From: Apodospora peruviana
Lineage: Eukaryota; Ascomycota; Sordariomycetes; Sordariales; Lasiosphaeriaceae
Assembly: GCA_033439685.1 (NCBI GenBank)
Contig: JAUEDM010000002.1
Span: 124,001 to 188,000 of the forward strand
Reading direction: 5' to 3'
DNA length: 64,000 nt
The notes beneath the pieces were generated by a model. It was not told the DNA's origin and did not search any database. It saw only the letters and a program-made list of their open reading frames with translations. The translations under genes were made by a program, and so were the position numbers. This document shows, piece after piece, positions 35,326 to 46,490 of the stretch (positions within the stretch are counted from its first letter, which is position 1; each line of letters begins with the position of its first letter).

Positions 35326-37002
35326 ATGAAGACACCCCGTGTTGTTACCTTTGCCCTCGCGGCCCTATCCACATGCTATGACGCCGCCTCCAGCAAAGAG
35401 ATGGTACCGGACGCCCGGGTCGCAGAGATCTATGAAAGCGGATCCGTGCACATGGACTTGATGGCTCGGAAAAAGGTCCATTAACCCCAATGCCCATATG
35501 CCCCCTTCAAGAGTCATGACTGACACAAAGACAGGCAACATGGGATCAACAAAGGACCTTGGGCGCCATGAACTCGGCGCAGTACAAGAGCCATCCAATC
35601 TCTGCCGCCGCAGGCCCCGTGTTGTGCCAGAACGGCACCGCCAAAGTCGTGCCAGGTGACGCGATGAACACCTTCAAGTGCAACAAGGTCGACTTCTACG
35701 ATTTCGTCAGCCACGCCGGCCTGGGCAGCAAGACCGGCGAAGGCTCCTCCTCTTGGGGCTGGACCAGCCCTACAGGCCGCGAATTCGTCGTGGTAGCCCA
35801 AGCCGACGGTGCCGCTTTTGCCGAGATCACGTCGGCCGGCAAGCTGGTCTACCTCGGCCGGCTGCCACAGGCCAAAGGTGCTGCCACTTCGATCTGGCGA
35901 GAGATCCGCGGCTACAAGAACTATATCGTTGTCGGAAGCGAGGCGTCCAGCCACGGCGTCCAGATCTTTGATATGAGCAAGGTAAATACACCACAGACTG
36001 AAACACCATCATGGTTACTGATGGATTGCAGCTCTTGACCATCGACCCAGCAAAACCAGTCACCTTCTCGACAAGCGACGTGACAAGCCTGTGGAACGGC
36101 CTGCCGGCCGGCTCAACCCACAACATCGTCATCAACGAGGAGAAGCAATACGCCGTAGCGGTGGGCGCGCAGCCGCGCTCGAGCACATGCAAGTCCGGGC
36201 TCATCTTCATCGACCTGAAGGATCCCAAGAACCCCAAGTCGCTTGGGTGCGCGTCCGGCGATGGCTACGTGCACGACGCGCAGTGCATCGTATACCGCGG
36301 CCCCGACACCAAGTACGCCGGCAAGGATATTTGCTATGGTTATAACGAGGATACTCTCACCATGTACGTCCCACCCAACTCCATTCCATCACACCACTAA
36401 CACTGCCAACCAGCTACGACGTGACCAACAAAAACGCCACCACTATAATCTCGCGAACAAGCTACACAGGCGCAAGCTGTACGTCCCCCCTTTTCTCCCA
36501 TCCCATCCCACCAGCACTAACCCATGTGTGTATGTACATAGACACCCATCAAGGCTGGGTCACAAACCCACAATGGCAAGAATTCCTCGTCATGGACGAC
36601 GAACTAGACGAGCAGAACGCCAAGGGTCCCGCCGCTTCGGGCTACCCCATCACCTACTTCTGGGACATCCGGTCTCTCGAGAAACCGAAGCAGACGGGTT
36701 ACTTTCGGAGTGCCGCCTACGGGATCGACCACAACCAATTTGTCGTGGACGGCTTTTCCTACCAAAGCAACTACGGGTCTGGGCTGCGCATCCTGGACGT
36801 TACCAGTCTGCCGCAGGACCCTACTGGCGGTCTAGTGAAAGAGGTTGGCTTCTTTGATGTCTACCCCGAAGATGATAAGGAGCCCAAGGGCGGAGTGGTT
36901 GATTTCGTGGGGACGTGGAGCCATTATCCTTTCTTTAAGAGTGGGTTTATTTTGGTTAATACCATTGAACGGGGGGCTTTTGTCGTTAAGCGGTCTGCTT
37001 GA
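35326..37002 (+). CDS. Secreted LVIVD-repeat / choice-of-anchor-B-like beta-propeller protein
   Basis: Five exons: 35326..35475, 35535..35981, 36032..36363, 36414..36478 and 36542..37002, giving 484 aa. A short N-terminal signal peptide (VVTFALAALSTCYDAA) is likely. The chain shows repeated blade-like units ending in xVxIFDMS, GLIFIDLKDP, TYFWDIRSLEKP and GLRILDVTSLP, the pattern of LVIVD repeats. A cysteine pair frames a loop around GCASGDGYVHDAQC. The first intron's donor is GTCCAT, weak but frame-consistent. Proteins of this type are extracellular or surface-bound; no enzyme activity is known. The intact frame and strong codon bias suggest an active gene. Confidence 0.82.
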
Positions 37003-37204
37003 TTTTGAGGACTGGAGAAAGAGGTGGAGGGGCGTCTGTGTTAAATAGAGATGGGTTGTTCAGGATTGGTACAGTGGAGGGGATCAGATCGGGCTTTCGA
37101 GCAAGGTTAACATGCATGGAATAGCATAGTCAGTTTCTTAGTGGTTCGTATGAAACCAGATAGGTAGGTAGGCAACCTGTCTATTTTCTACATCTCTAAA
37201 GCGT

Positions 37205-38731
37205 CTAAACGTGATCAGAATATTCTGTTAGATCAGGCGGACATATCACCCGCGAAGCCTTGACGGAGATCGCCTCCTTTCCTGCTTTCACCACTTCCGG
37301 AACCGATACGTCGTCCTCGTCGCCATCACTTTCTTCGTCTTCCTCACTGCTCTCCTCGTCTTCATCACTCTCCACCTTGTCCTCCTCACTATCCTCACTC
37401 TCATCGTCACTCCCGGACTCCGACGCAACCTCCGACTCCTCCTCCGTAGTACTATCCCCATCTCCCACCAGCGCCAACTCCTCCGCCAGTGACAGCCTCC
37501 GCTTAAACGCCTGCATGGGTCTCGATACCGCAGGTGCAGTCCCCTGCACGGTATTCCTCCTCGCCAAAGGCCTCCGCTCCTCCAATCCACCAGGGCCACT
37601 ACCAACACCCCCCTTAGTCGGACTGCTCGATAAGGGCGGTAAAGGCGGCAACTTCAGTTCCGTCTGCCTACTATCGAAACTCACCAACGGCAAGCGATGC
37701 GGCGGCTCAGGCGTAACATTCGGTCCCGGCGTCTGCGTTTGCTGCTTCTCCTCCTCCCTTCGTTTCTGCTGCTGCTGCTGCATCTGCTTCGTCCTTCTGT
37801 CCGGGCTGTTCGGAACACTCGGCGACGGCGAATCGAACTCGCGCTGCTCTAGCTCCAACGCACGAAACAGAATCCTGTTGTACCCGTCGTAGAAATGTTT
37901 CTGCAGCAAATCGAAGCTGCCGCTCCCGTGCAACCGGTTGACTTCCCGCACAATCTTCATCTGGCCTTCTGCAAACTCCAACGAGTCCACCGCCACCTGG
38001 ATTGCTGCATTCACGCGCATTTCTGCGCGCAGTTCTTTCATTAATGCTAGGTCGGCGGCTGGGTTATGGGCCCGGCCTCCATTATGACTATGAGATGTCC
38101 GGGCTGAGGCTGCGTCGTCAAACTTGGGGAAGGTTTCCGCCACCAGCGACACATGTTGAGGAGGAGACTGTTTTGTCGGTGTCCTGAGAATCGGGCGGAG
38201 GAGTTGCGTTTCTTGTTCTGGTGGTGTGATCACCGGTGTCTGTGGCCGTTTGCTCTGCCTTGAAGTTGACGGGGCGGTGCTCGGAGCTGTCCTTCCATCG
38301 GAAGAGACCGAAGATGAACTTGACTGCTTGAAGGAGCTAATAGCAGGTGACGTAGCCGGCCGTTTGTGTTCGATCGGATCCCGAACGATTTCCAGTAATG
38401 ATGGTGTTGGCAACAAGGACGGCGGCTGATCAAACGACCCCAGAGTCTTATGAAGCAGTTTCTGTAGCTGCCCGAGCGTGGGACAGAGTACTTCGCCCAG
38501 CCGACCGCGGGACTCGTCCTCGGGCATGAGCTCGAGGAGCATCAGCAGCGCCAGCTGAAGACTCGGTCCTAAGGTAAGAACGGCGCCAAGCAACGTGTCC
38601 TTGTCCGCGCTTTTTAGGGGTCGCGGGAGCGAGTTGAGACGCTCGACGATCGAGATGGGACTGTCTGAGAGGTTTGGGTCGCGGCGGACGGAGCGGAACA
38701 GCCAGGTCCCAAAGTCTGGGAGAAGAGCCAT
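37205..38731 (-). CDS. Conserved fungal protein of unknown function with an acidic C-terminal region
   Basis: A single exon of 508 aa with ATG at 38731. The N-terminal 100 residues are mainly helical (TWLFRSVRRDPNLSDSPIS then leucine-rich). A Ser/Thr/Pro-rich linker follows. A helical block around MKELRAEMRVNAAIQVAVDS and LLQKHFYDGYNRILFRALE looks like the conserved core. After another Pro-rich linker comes a strongly acidic Asp/Glu/Ser stretch of about 70 residues. Acidic regions like this occur in nuclear, chromatin- or nucleolus-associated proteins, but this is only suggestive. I do not recognise the family. The complementary strand also shows a long frame, a shadow of the biased composition. 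Confidence 0.75.
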   Translation of the reverse strand: MALLPDFGTWLFRSVRRDPNLSDSPISIVERLNSLPRPLKSADKDTLLGAVLTLGPSLQLALLMLLELMPEDESRGRLGEVLCPTLGQLQKLLHKTLGSFDQPPSLLPTPSLLEIVRDPIEHKRPATSPAISSFKQSSSSSVSSDGRTAPSTAPSTSRQSKRPQTPVITPPEQETQLLRPILRTPTKQSPPQHVSLVAETFPKFDDAASARTSHSHNGGRAHNPAADLALMKELRAEMRVNAAIQVAVDSLEFAEGQMKIVREVNRLHGSGSFDLLQKHFYDGYNRILFRALELEQREFDSPSPSVPNSPDRRTKQMQQQQQKRREEEKQQTQTPGPNVTPEPPHRLPLVSFDSRQTELKLPPLPPLSSSPTKGGVGSGPGGLEERRPLARRNTVQGTAPAVSRPMQAFKRRLSLAEELALVGDGDSTTEEESEVASESGSDDESEDSEEDKVESDEDEESSEEDEESDGDEDDVSVPEVVKAGKEAISVKASRVICPPDLTEYSDHV

Positions 38732-39325
38732 TGTGAATATCAGGATACAATAACACTGTGGTGAGTTGTGGGAGGTCGATTACCGATGAACACGGATCGG
38801 CCCTGTTGGAGATGCGAGCGAGGGGTAAAATCGAGACAATTGACAACGATGCAAGCTGAAGGGAGAAGGCGGTGTGGTCCACCCTTGCCAGGGGCAGGGG
38901 CGATCCAGACCGCCACCAAAACGCCCCATCGTGCTAGGCTAGTTCCGCGCTGGGACGGCGGGGCGATCCGACGCCAAGTGGGCTGTTGTCGTTGGTGTGG
39001 TGACTGGGGTTTGTAGACATCACGATAAAAACAACCTGGAAACCTTGAAGGAGTTGTTGTATCTACCTCTTCAGGTGACGAGAGAACAACTTGAAAGACC
39101 GAATATTACACAACTTGTGAATCACATAAGAATCACTACATTGATCATGCATTGAGTTTGCCAAAGGAAGAAGTATGGAAACAAAATTAAGTGCATAGAG
39201 GTGATTGCGAACTGCATCGTTCTTTCATTTTGACTCTTTGGGATACTGAACAACTCAACTCTCCTGACAATAACCCAACCTCCTTTTCATCCAACCCAAG
39301 CCTGCCACGCAAGGCAACTAACCGC
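38732..39325. other. Intergenic, nothing recognised
   Basis: About 0.6 kb. It contains the promoter side of the acidic-tail gene and the 3' side of the transporter gene. Confidence 0.5.
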
Positions 39326-41054
39326 CTAATGAGCAAAAGTAAAATCCAACCTCTTAAGTCCCTCATCCTTGCTATACCGCAAATAATCATCCCGTTCCTG
39401 CTGGCTCATGGCATTCCACCTTGCCTGGCGCACCCTATTCCGCCAGATATAAAACACCTTCGTGGCATAAAACAGAAGAATATTGTAGGCCACGATCCCG
39501 AGCAGCACCTTATTTCCCCGCTTATAAAGTGGCTTGTCGTCATCCCTGTAAATCTGAATCCCAATAATGTTCCCGCTCTGGACGGTCATGTTGTACAGCG
39601 CGGCCGCGACAGCCCTCGTCCTGACAGAATTACTGTTCCGCGCGTTCCACCCAACCAGAATGGCATGACAGTAGGGATACGACAGGAGACCGGTAAGTAA
39701 AGCGTACCGCACCCACGGCTGGATATCCTTCAGTACAACCAGCGCAATGATCCAGGGTAGCATCCAGAGGTTGGAAATCGATGAGATGATGGACCGTTCG
39801 CCGAACTTTTTGGAGAACCAGGTTAGGATCAATAAGTTGATAGCGAACATGAACTGCGACGGGATCGCCAAAAGATTGGCGTCGAAGGTGCTGAACCCGA
39901 TTTCCTTGAGGATGAAACTGAGATAAGTCCCGGTGGGTTGGGCGGGCGTGTATGCCGTCAATCCAATCAGGTAGAGAGGCCACATCTCCCAGTCCTTGAT
40001 AGCTTTCCAGAGCATCGTCGGTCCAACAGCCTGCCGATTATTCATGTCGCCCTTGGACGGGTCGTCCCTCAAGAGTCGGTTGACCATGATATACTCCTCC
40101 CGTTCGGTGAACCAGCCATCCTTTCCGCGGAACCAGTTGCGTGTTTGGCAAGGCCCGGGCGGCATGAGGCCGTACGACAAAAACCCGATGATTACGGTGA
40201 CGAGTGCTTCGAGGAGGAAAAGCCATTGCCACCCCGACCACCCGTTGATGCCGCGCATGCGCAGGATCCCGGCTGCTAGTAGGGACCCGACGATGTTGAC
40301 GGTGGAAAGCGCGGTCCAGAACCATGCTAATCTTGTGGGCAGCTCGTTGGATTTGTAGAAGTAGGTCAGCCAGAGGACGATGTCCGGGATGAATCCGCCC
40401 ATCAGCAGGCCAAGGAGAGCCTTGCAGACGAAGAAGCCTGTTCTGGAAGTCAGAGCGGCTTGTGAACCTGCAACGAGGGACCAGCCGATCATGATTGTTG
40501 GAATCCAGCGGTCTGCGCCAATCTTTTTGCTGATCAGACCTGAGGGCAATTCGGCTCCGAGGAAGCAGAGCAGGAAGATGGTCTGGCCGTTGTTGAAGTC
40601 ATCCGTGTTCATACCTTCAACACACACATGCATAAGTCAGCATGTGATGCCGACATGGGAGGAAAAGAAAGGTGTGTGACAAACCAGTCTCAGGCAACAT
40701 TTTATCGGTAATGGCACGATTAATGTTGCGGCGATGCAGGTCCAACGCGCAGAACATGATCCACGCCCAGAACATGATCCTCTTATCAATCTTGCGGACG
40801 AGCTTCAGTTCTTCGTCTGCCGTCCACTTGAAGTCTGGATCAAAACGGTGGCGGTTCTCGTAGCGCGACTTCTCGAACACGCCGCGCCAGTGGTTGGCGG
40901 CTTCCGGGGAGGAAAAGATGTGCTCGTCGGACGAGCCGTAGCCGCTTCCGTCGCCGCCATTGGCGAGGCTCTCCTGCGAGTGCTGGGAGGGCAGGCTGTT
41001 GGTAGTTCCCGTTTTGGTGTCTGCCGGGTAGGTCTCCTTGTTGTCGGACGCCAT
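39326..41054 (-). CDS. MFS transporter, anion:cation symporter (ACS/Dal5-like) family
   Basis: Two exons, 40685..41054 and 39326..40614, give 552 aa. The intron donor is GTTTGT and the join gives LPETGMNTDDFNNGQ. The N-terminus is hydrophilic, then LKLVRKIDKRIMFWAWIMF starts the first helix, as in the Dal5/allantoate and vitamin-type permeases. Further features are GLLMGGFIPDIVLWLTYFYK in the middle of the first half and the family's typical ending (RYSKDEGLKRLDFTFAH). About 12 membrane helices are expected. It would import a small organic anion with protons at the plasma membrane. The substrate cannot be told. Confidence 0.9.
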
Positions 41055-42474
41055 GGTGTAGGACGGGAAATCCGACGGGGCGGTAGCGAATACGCAGGAC
41101 TTGAAACAAAATCTGGGGTTTAGGTCTCAGATTGGAAAGCTTGTTTTACCGGTTGAGCGGCGCGGTTCTCTTGCGTGATGCTGAGACCCGTGGGAAATCT
41201 CGCATCTCCTCGGGACTGAAAGCGGATGACGGCAGTCATCTTTTGTATGTCCTACATGATGGCGAGGTAACGTCTCCCGGTCGACGGGCATCAAAGGGTT
41301 CTTCGCAAAACCAAGACGTCATAATAGTCAAGATGTTGCAAGCCGCCCCAGCTCTTGCGACATGTGCTGATCCGGGGCGATCTGTGGTTGTTGTGTGGTT
41401 ATGTTGCACTCTTATCGGTGGCGCCATCACGCACGTGGATTGCAATACACATGGATGTGATCAGCGCTGCATGCTTCTAGTCGAACTCCGGTCTGGGCCA
41501 TCCCACGTTCTGCGGTTGCCGGGGAAGACTCCGGGGAATGGTGATGGGTCCTGATAGGTCGCTGCCTGAGTGAAGGTCTAGATATCTGGTCCAGGAGTTT
41601 AGGAGGTATGAACTATTGCCTTTCTTGGGAGAGGTTGTTCAGTTTGAACACGGCGCATGCAGAAGGCGGGTCATAAGCGAAGGATCTCGAGAGCTTGGCC
41701 CTTCGAGGGCTCGCTTCGCGTGATATTCTTGCTGGCGACAGAATACTAAGCTTGTTGCAGAGGTATCTCGACTAGCCCATCGCAGGAGTGCTTGTTGTAA
41801 ACCTTTTCACGCTATCTAGAAAGATACGAACTCGATGTTCTGTGTGTTGAAAAGAGATGTTCGAGAAAAGTGTATGGCGTGCTTCAGGGGTAGGATTATG
41901 TCGTCGGGGATGTTCCGCTTTGGGGTTACCCTCGATTGTTGCATCTGCGAGCCGCATCAACATGCCATTGGCCTACAAAACTATATGTCCTAATCATCCA
42001 ATCAAGATACTCAATTACAAATGATGTCTTCATGCGAGGTAATGCCCAGAATTAACATCTGGAACTCATCAGCTGGGGCGCTGCCATCCAACCCTTTCGA
42101 CTCGGCACCCGCATGATATCCAAGACAACTCGTCCAGACCTGACTACAGAATGCCCTGAAAGTTCGACTCATCAAACCGGTGTGTTTCCCGCAGGGACCT
42201 AGCAAGGGTGACATGGGATGGTGCGTTGCATTCCGTTCGTTCCAGGTCCTACTCCCACGGTCTCATCCTCCTACTGTCATATGTACCGGTGCATGTAGTC
42301 AAGCACACTGCACGATGAACACCAACAGCGTGAACCATGGCCATCGCCCACTCGATGGGACACATGACTCTGCAGAGACGCATCAGTATTCAACCCAACA
42401 AACAGCGCATGTGTGTATTCGACAGCCCCAGCTGGCGAGCTGAGCGCCAAGATCAATGCCAAGTTCAAACTCTA
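41055..42474. other. Intergenic, nothing recognised
   Basis: About 1.4 kb, mainly the promoter side of the transporter gene. No gene or repeat recognised. Confidence 0.5.
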
Positions 42475-43362
42475 CTAGCCTCCCTGAACCTGTTGTATCC
42501 GTCTCCGGAGTTCCTCCTCTTCCCTATCCAGCCTCTCAAGTTCCAGCAACCTTTCTCGTCTCTCTCTCAGTCTCTCCTGTCTCTGCTCTAGATCCGCCAC
42601 ATTGGTCGTGGTTGGATCTTTCTCTGACTTGGGCGACTGTCCCGCGAGCGACACGTCCGGCTGCGACCCGTTATTCGAATGCTCCTTAACCTCTCTTCGT
42701 GGACCTGTAGTAGCCGGGAGCTCCAACGCTTCAAACATCGCAAGGCCAGATGTCTAGACAGCAAAGACCTCCTGCGACGCGTCCATCTCCACAGCAGTCA
42801 GTTGCATCTTCCTCGGCGCCTCTTCATTACAGAAGACGGGTATTGAGTCCTTCTCCAGAATCGCGGTAGAGTCTTTCTCGTGGATTGCTGAGGAGTCCTT
42901 CTCCAATATCGTCGCCGCGTTCCCATGCAGCTCGGGTAGACCTGGCCCGCCTGTGCCGTCGGCTCTGTTGTTCTTGTCTCGTGTGTCCTTCCTCCTTTTC
43001 ATCCGTTTCCAGAATATCGTCACGAGCGCAACGCACACAAGTATACCCAGCGCAGCCCCAACCACAACTCCGACAATGGTTCCGGTCGACGTGTGCGCGG
43101 CATCATTCCGGTCTGCTGGGGAGTTTGACGCCTGCGGAAAAGTTGGCTCCGTTGTCCCGTTGATCGGTTTGGACAATGTTGGAAGCCCTGTTGGCTGACT
43201 TGTTGAACTTGAAGTTGTGGATTTCGACAACGTTGGGAGCTCGGTTGTCCGAATTATCGTTACTTTTCCCGACAGAGTGGGGAGTGGTGACCGTGGTGGA
43301 CTTGTGGTCGGGGGTAGTGAATCTACCCCTACAGGGGGAACTGGTGTTTGGACGTCCGCCAT
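42475..43362 (-). pseudogene. Ser/Thr-rich single-pass membrane protein, with an in-frame TAG before a coiled-coil tail
   Basis: From the ATG at 43362 the frame encodes a Pro/Ser/Thr-rich external region (including two LPTLSK units), then one transmembrane helix (TIVGVVVGAALGILVCVALVTI) followed by basic residues KRMKRRK. The cytoplasmic part contains three ILEKDS/IHEKDS units. The frame stops at TAG 42754..42756. The same frame is open again directly after it (TSGLAMFEALELPATTG) and ends in a charged coiled coil (EQRQERLRERRERLLELERL) with stop at 42475. Fungal proteins of this type usually have both parts in one chain, so the TAG looks like a nonsense change (CAG to TAG would fit). No N-terminal signal is visible, so an upstream exon around 43430-43543 may be missing. 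If the TAG is the true end, the product is 202 aa. Confidence 0.55.
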
Positions 43363-43901
43363 TTCTAACTTTGTTGGAGAGCGTCGGATCCGAAGTTGGC
43401 GAAGCAAAGGAGAGAAGACTGAGAAACTTGACGCCGTAGGTAAGAATAAGATACAGAACAGCAGCCTTGATAATTAACGGTGATCCTGACCGGCCGCCCC
43501 CTGCATAGGTAGACCAACCGCAGCTGGTAGTTCCATCGGCCATCGGGCTTCAACTGACAACGACGGTGACCTTTTGGGGGCCAAAAAATTCCCGCACAGC
43601 TTTTTTTCTACCAAAATACCTGTGTTACACAGGTAGATCAACACATCATATCCTTAGGAGTGAGGCACAGGAGGCGCGGCACCACAACGTCGAGCTGCAA
43701 GGCACGGCTAGAGACATGGAACCATGAAATTAACAGCATGGGTTGGCAACAGGGATACTTGGATCTGGAATGTACCCGGCAGGAAGGTGTCAAGCTAATG
43801 GTGGGCTTCAGATACCTTACTTATCTCATCGAGACCAAGTTCATCCCAACTCACCACAACCCCATTTAGACCTCCTTCAGGCTTCAGCACACCTCCAGTC
43901 A
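43363..43901. other. Intergenic, possible upstream exon of the membrane protein
   Basis: About 0.5 kb. A minus-strand frame beginning at 43543 has a hydrophobic stretch (LIIKAAVLYLILTYG) that might be a leader exon for the preceding gene, but I could not find a clean splice pair. Confidence 0.35.
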
Positions 43902-45484
43902 TCAGAAAGCAGTCCCATTCCCCGCCAGCGCAGTCAGGTTCCGGTTTCCTTCAACAACAATCGGCTTCTCCCTCGGCAAACTATCCAGCAAACTATCCGG
44001 CAAGTGCAGCGTATCCTTGATGATCTGCCTCGGCGTCAGCGCCAACCACTGCGCGACACTAACATCAGTAAACTTGGGCGCCTGCAACACCTCGAGCAAA
44101 ATCATGTCCTCCTCGCCCGTATTCTCGATGTAGTGACTATCACCCTGGCGAACATAGCCCACCCCGCCGGCAGTAAAGTCAAACGTCCGTGACGACGACG
44201 GCGCGCTGAACACCGTGATCCTGCCACTCCCCTGCAGGAAAAAAGTCCATTCATCAGAAGTCGTGTGCCAGTGTATCTCGCGCATCGCACCGGGCTGCAC
44301 GACCACCAATGCAGCGGAAAACGTTTTCGCGACGGGAAACGTCAAGGGGTCAAGGATCTTGACTGACCCTCCCGGCACGGCATGCGGCTCCTGCAACGAC
44401 CAATGATAGGTGTAACTCCCATTTCCGGAAACCACACCCTCAGCCGAGTGCGTAACGTTCTGCTCCTCGATATTCCTTGGGGCAGGTGACCCGTTAAAGA
44501 TGTACAGCTGGTCATGAGGCAAGTCCTTGAAATCGGCCACGGGAGCATGCAGGTCTTTACTCAGAACCTCGACAGGGTTACGGAGGAACAGTTCCGACAC
44601 GAGGAAAGTGCCTTCCTCTGTGAAATCGCCCTCGTCGAAGACCAACAAGAACTCGGCCCCGGATTCGAGGCCTTGCAATGAGTGCGGGATGCCTGGAGGA
44701 AAGAACCACACGTCCCCAGCGCAGACGTCATCTATAAAAGTCTGGCCTTCGTCGCTGAGCGCGGCCACGCGGACGCACCCCTTCATCACTAACGCCCATT
44801 CCCCTGCCGTGTGCCAGTGCAGTTCGCGGTACGCAAAGGGCGCGAGGCGCATGTCGACGCCGGCCATTTTGGAGGCGACGGGCAGGACCTCGTTGTTCTC
44901 CTGGCGCGCCCAGCCGGCGTTGTGATCGTTTCCGTAGCGGTTGTGAGATAATCCCATCGGCCACATCGCTTGCGGGATGTCGCCCTTGTCGGTCGTTGGC
45001 GGCGCGTAACGGTCGGGGTTGAGTTTCTCGTAGGCGAAGGTGCGCGGGCCGGGGTCGGTGTTGCCCCTGTCGCCGCGGATGGGCTGAGGAGGGTTCGCGC
45101 TGCTGAAGTTTAGGTAGAGGCCGAGTTTGCCGTCTGCTTCTTGCCCGTCGACGAGCTGCGGGCTGGGCACTATGGCTGAGTCGGCCGTGGCTGGGTTGGG
45201 ACGGGGTGCGTTATCGCCCAGGAGGCTGGAGTTGCCGCGGAGGGGGCCGCTCGCTGCCGTCACTGTTGGGATTGGGGGAGTTACTCCGACGACTGGGCCG
45301 GAGTTTTCGCCATAGTTTCCGATTCTGGGGCGTTGTCAGGTGGTGATTATGAGACAGGGGAATTTCAGAGGGGGGGGGGGGGGGGGGGGGGGGCGACTTA
45401 CTGAGGAAGTGGCAATGCTAGAACAAGGGATTGGATGAGGATGGCAGCAGCCAAGCAAAGAAGGGCTTTCGGGATATACTTCAT
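43902..45484 (-). CDS. Bicupin oxalate decarboxylase
   Basis: Two exons, 45402..45484 and 43902..45324, give 501 aa. Exon 1 is almost exactly a signal peptide (KALLCLAAAILIQSLVLA). Cupin 1 carries the metal ligands in RELHWHTAGEW with a distal His in GIPHSLQG. Cupin 2 carries REIHWHTTSDEW and GDSHYIEN, so both Mn sites appear complete. The lid segment reads DFTEEGTFL in place of the usual S-E-N-S-T form, and its key Glu seems kept. The reaction is oxalate to formate and CO2, outside the cell or in the wall. N-glycosylation sites are present. Intron 1 contains a 24-nt G run. The frame is intact and the gene is likely functional. Confidence 0.93.
45370..45393. repeat. Poly-G run (24 nt) in intron 1 of the oxalate decarboxylase gene
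   Basis: Uninterrupted G run (C run on the coding strand), 9 nt from the 5' splice site at 45401/45402. Its length is likely to vary between strains and in sequencing. Confidence 0.9.
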
Positions 45485-46490
45485 ATTGAATCGATTATGC
45501 AAACAGTTCGATTAATCGCTGTCCAAGACACACGGGCGGGCGGTACGGAACAGTGAGTGGTGAATCTGTTAAAAAAGGAAAATGAAACAGAACAACAGAA
45601 TAACAGTGCAGCCGGGAAATATGGACTCGACTCCTTTATATTTTCATATAAACGTAAAATACGAGGCTGGGACAAGTTTTTACACTGTCTCCTCTCCACC
45701 GATCCATCTGAATTACATCGAACCATCCGAACAGTACCTTACCCATCATCCTGCATCCGGCAGCTTCTTTCCATCCCAATGCGGAATGGGATGAAGGTCC
45801 GACGAACAGACGGGTGATCTGCAAGGAGCCCCAGCCATCTGAAGTTCGTTAAGAAGCAGCAGTGACAAGACGATGGAGATGCTCTTCTACCTGATATTGG
45901 CGACTCACCATCTAGGAGGTCGGTCGCATATGCAGCCTACTGCGGAATAATTAGTGTTTGGGGCTACACCGCGTCAGCCAGCTGTGTACTAGTTGCCAAA
46001 TTTTGAGGCCATGACATAACTGCAGCATCACCCCCTGATCATGCATTATTTTCCCCCGTCGTACGGAACCAAAAGTTCTGGAGATGGTCTCCGAACTGGA
46101 TCATCCGGGATGTGTTGTTTCGTCGACGTCTGTGCCAGAAGAATAGGGGTAGGCCTTCAATACGATCGGGTTATCATGACAAACTAAGAACTTGAAGCGT
46201 TTGCTCATCATACCACTTTTGAGACCCATCCACATCCCAACCCTTCAAGATCCCACTCCTTAAAGTGAAGTGGTTAGATGAGCATGAACAAAAAGCATTC
46301 ACCAAACCAAATAGTAATAATGCGTACGTACTTCATGAGACACCCAATTTCAACGAGAAAAATACACATTGATATTACGCTAGATAAGGTAAATATACGG
46401 CCAGTCTCATGTACAAAACTGAAAACTCCCATCCCAATGCAAGTTGCCCAAACCTCCACTTCACTTCACCCCCGACCCAGTCTTCACAGT
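45485..46490. other. Intergenic, nothing recognised
   Basis: About 1 kb: promoter side of oxalate decarboxylase and 3' side of the lectin-like gene. Confidence 0.5.

Noticed and set aside
37260..37892. Plus-strand Ser-rich frame of 210 aa
   Set aside because: Shadow of the acidic tail of the minus-strand gene; Asp/Glu codons read as Ser/Leu on the other strand.
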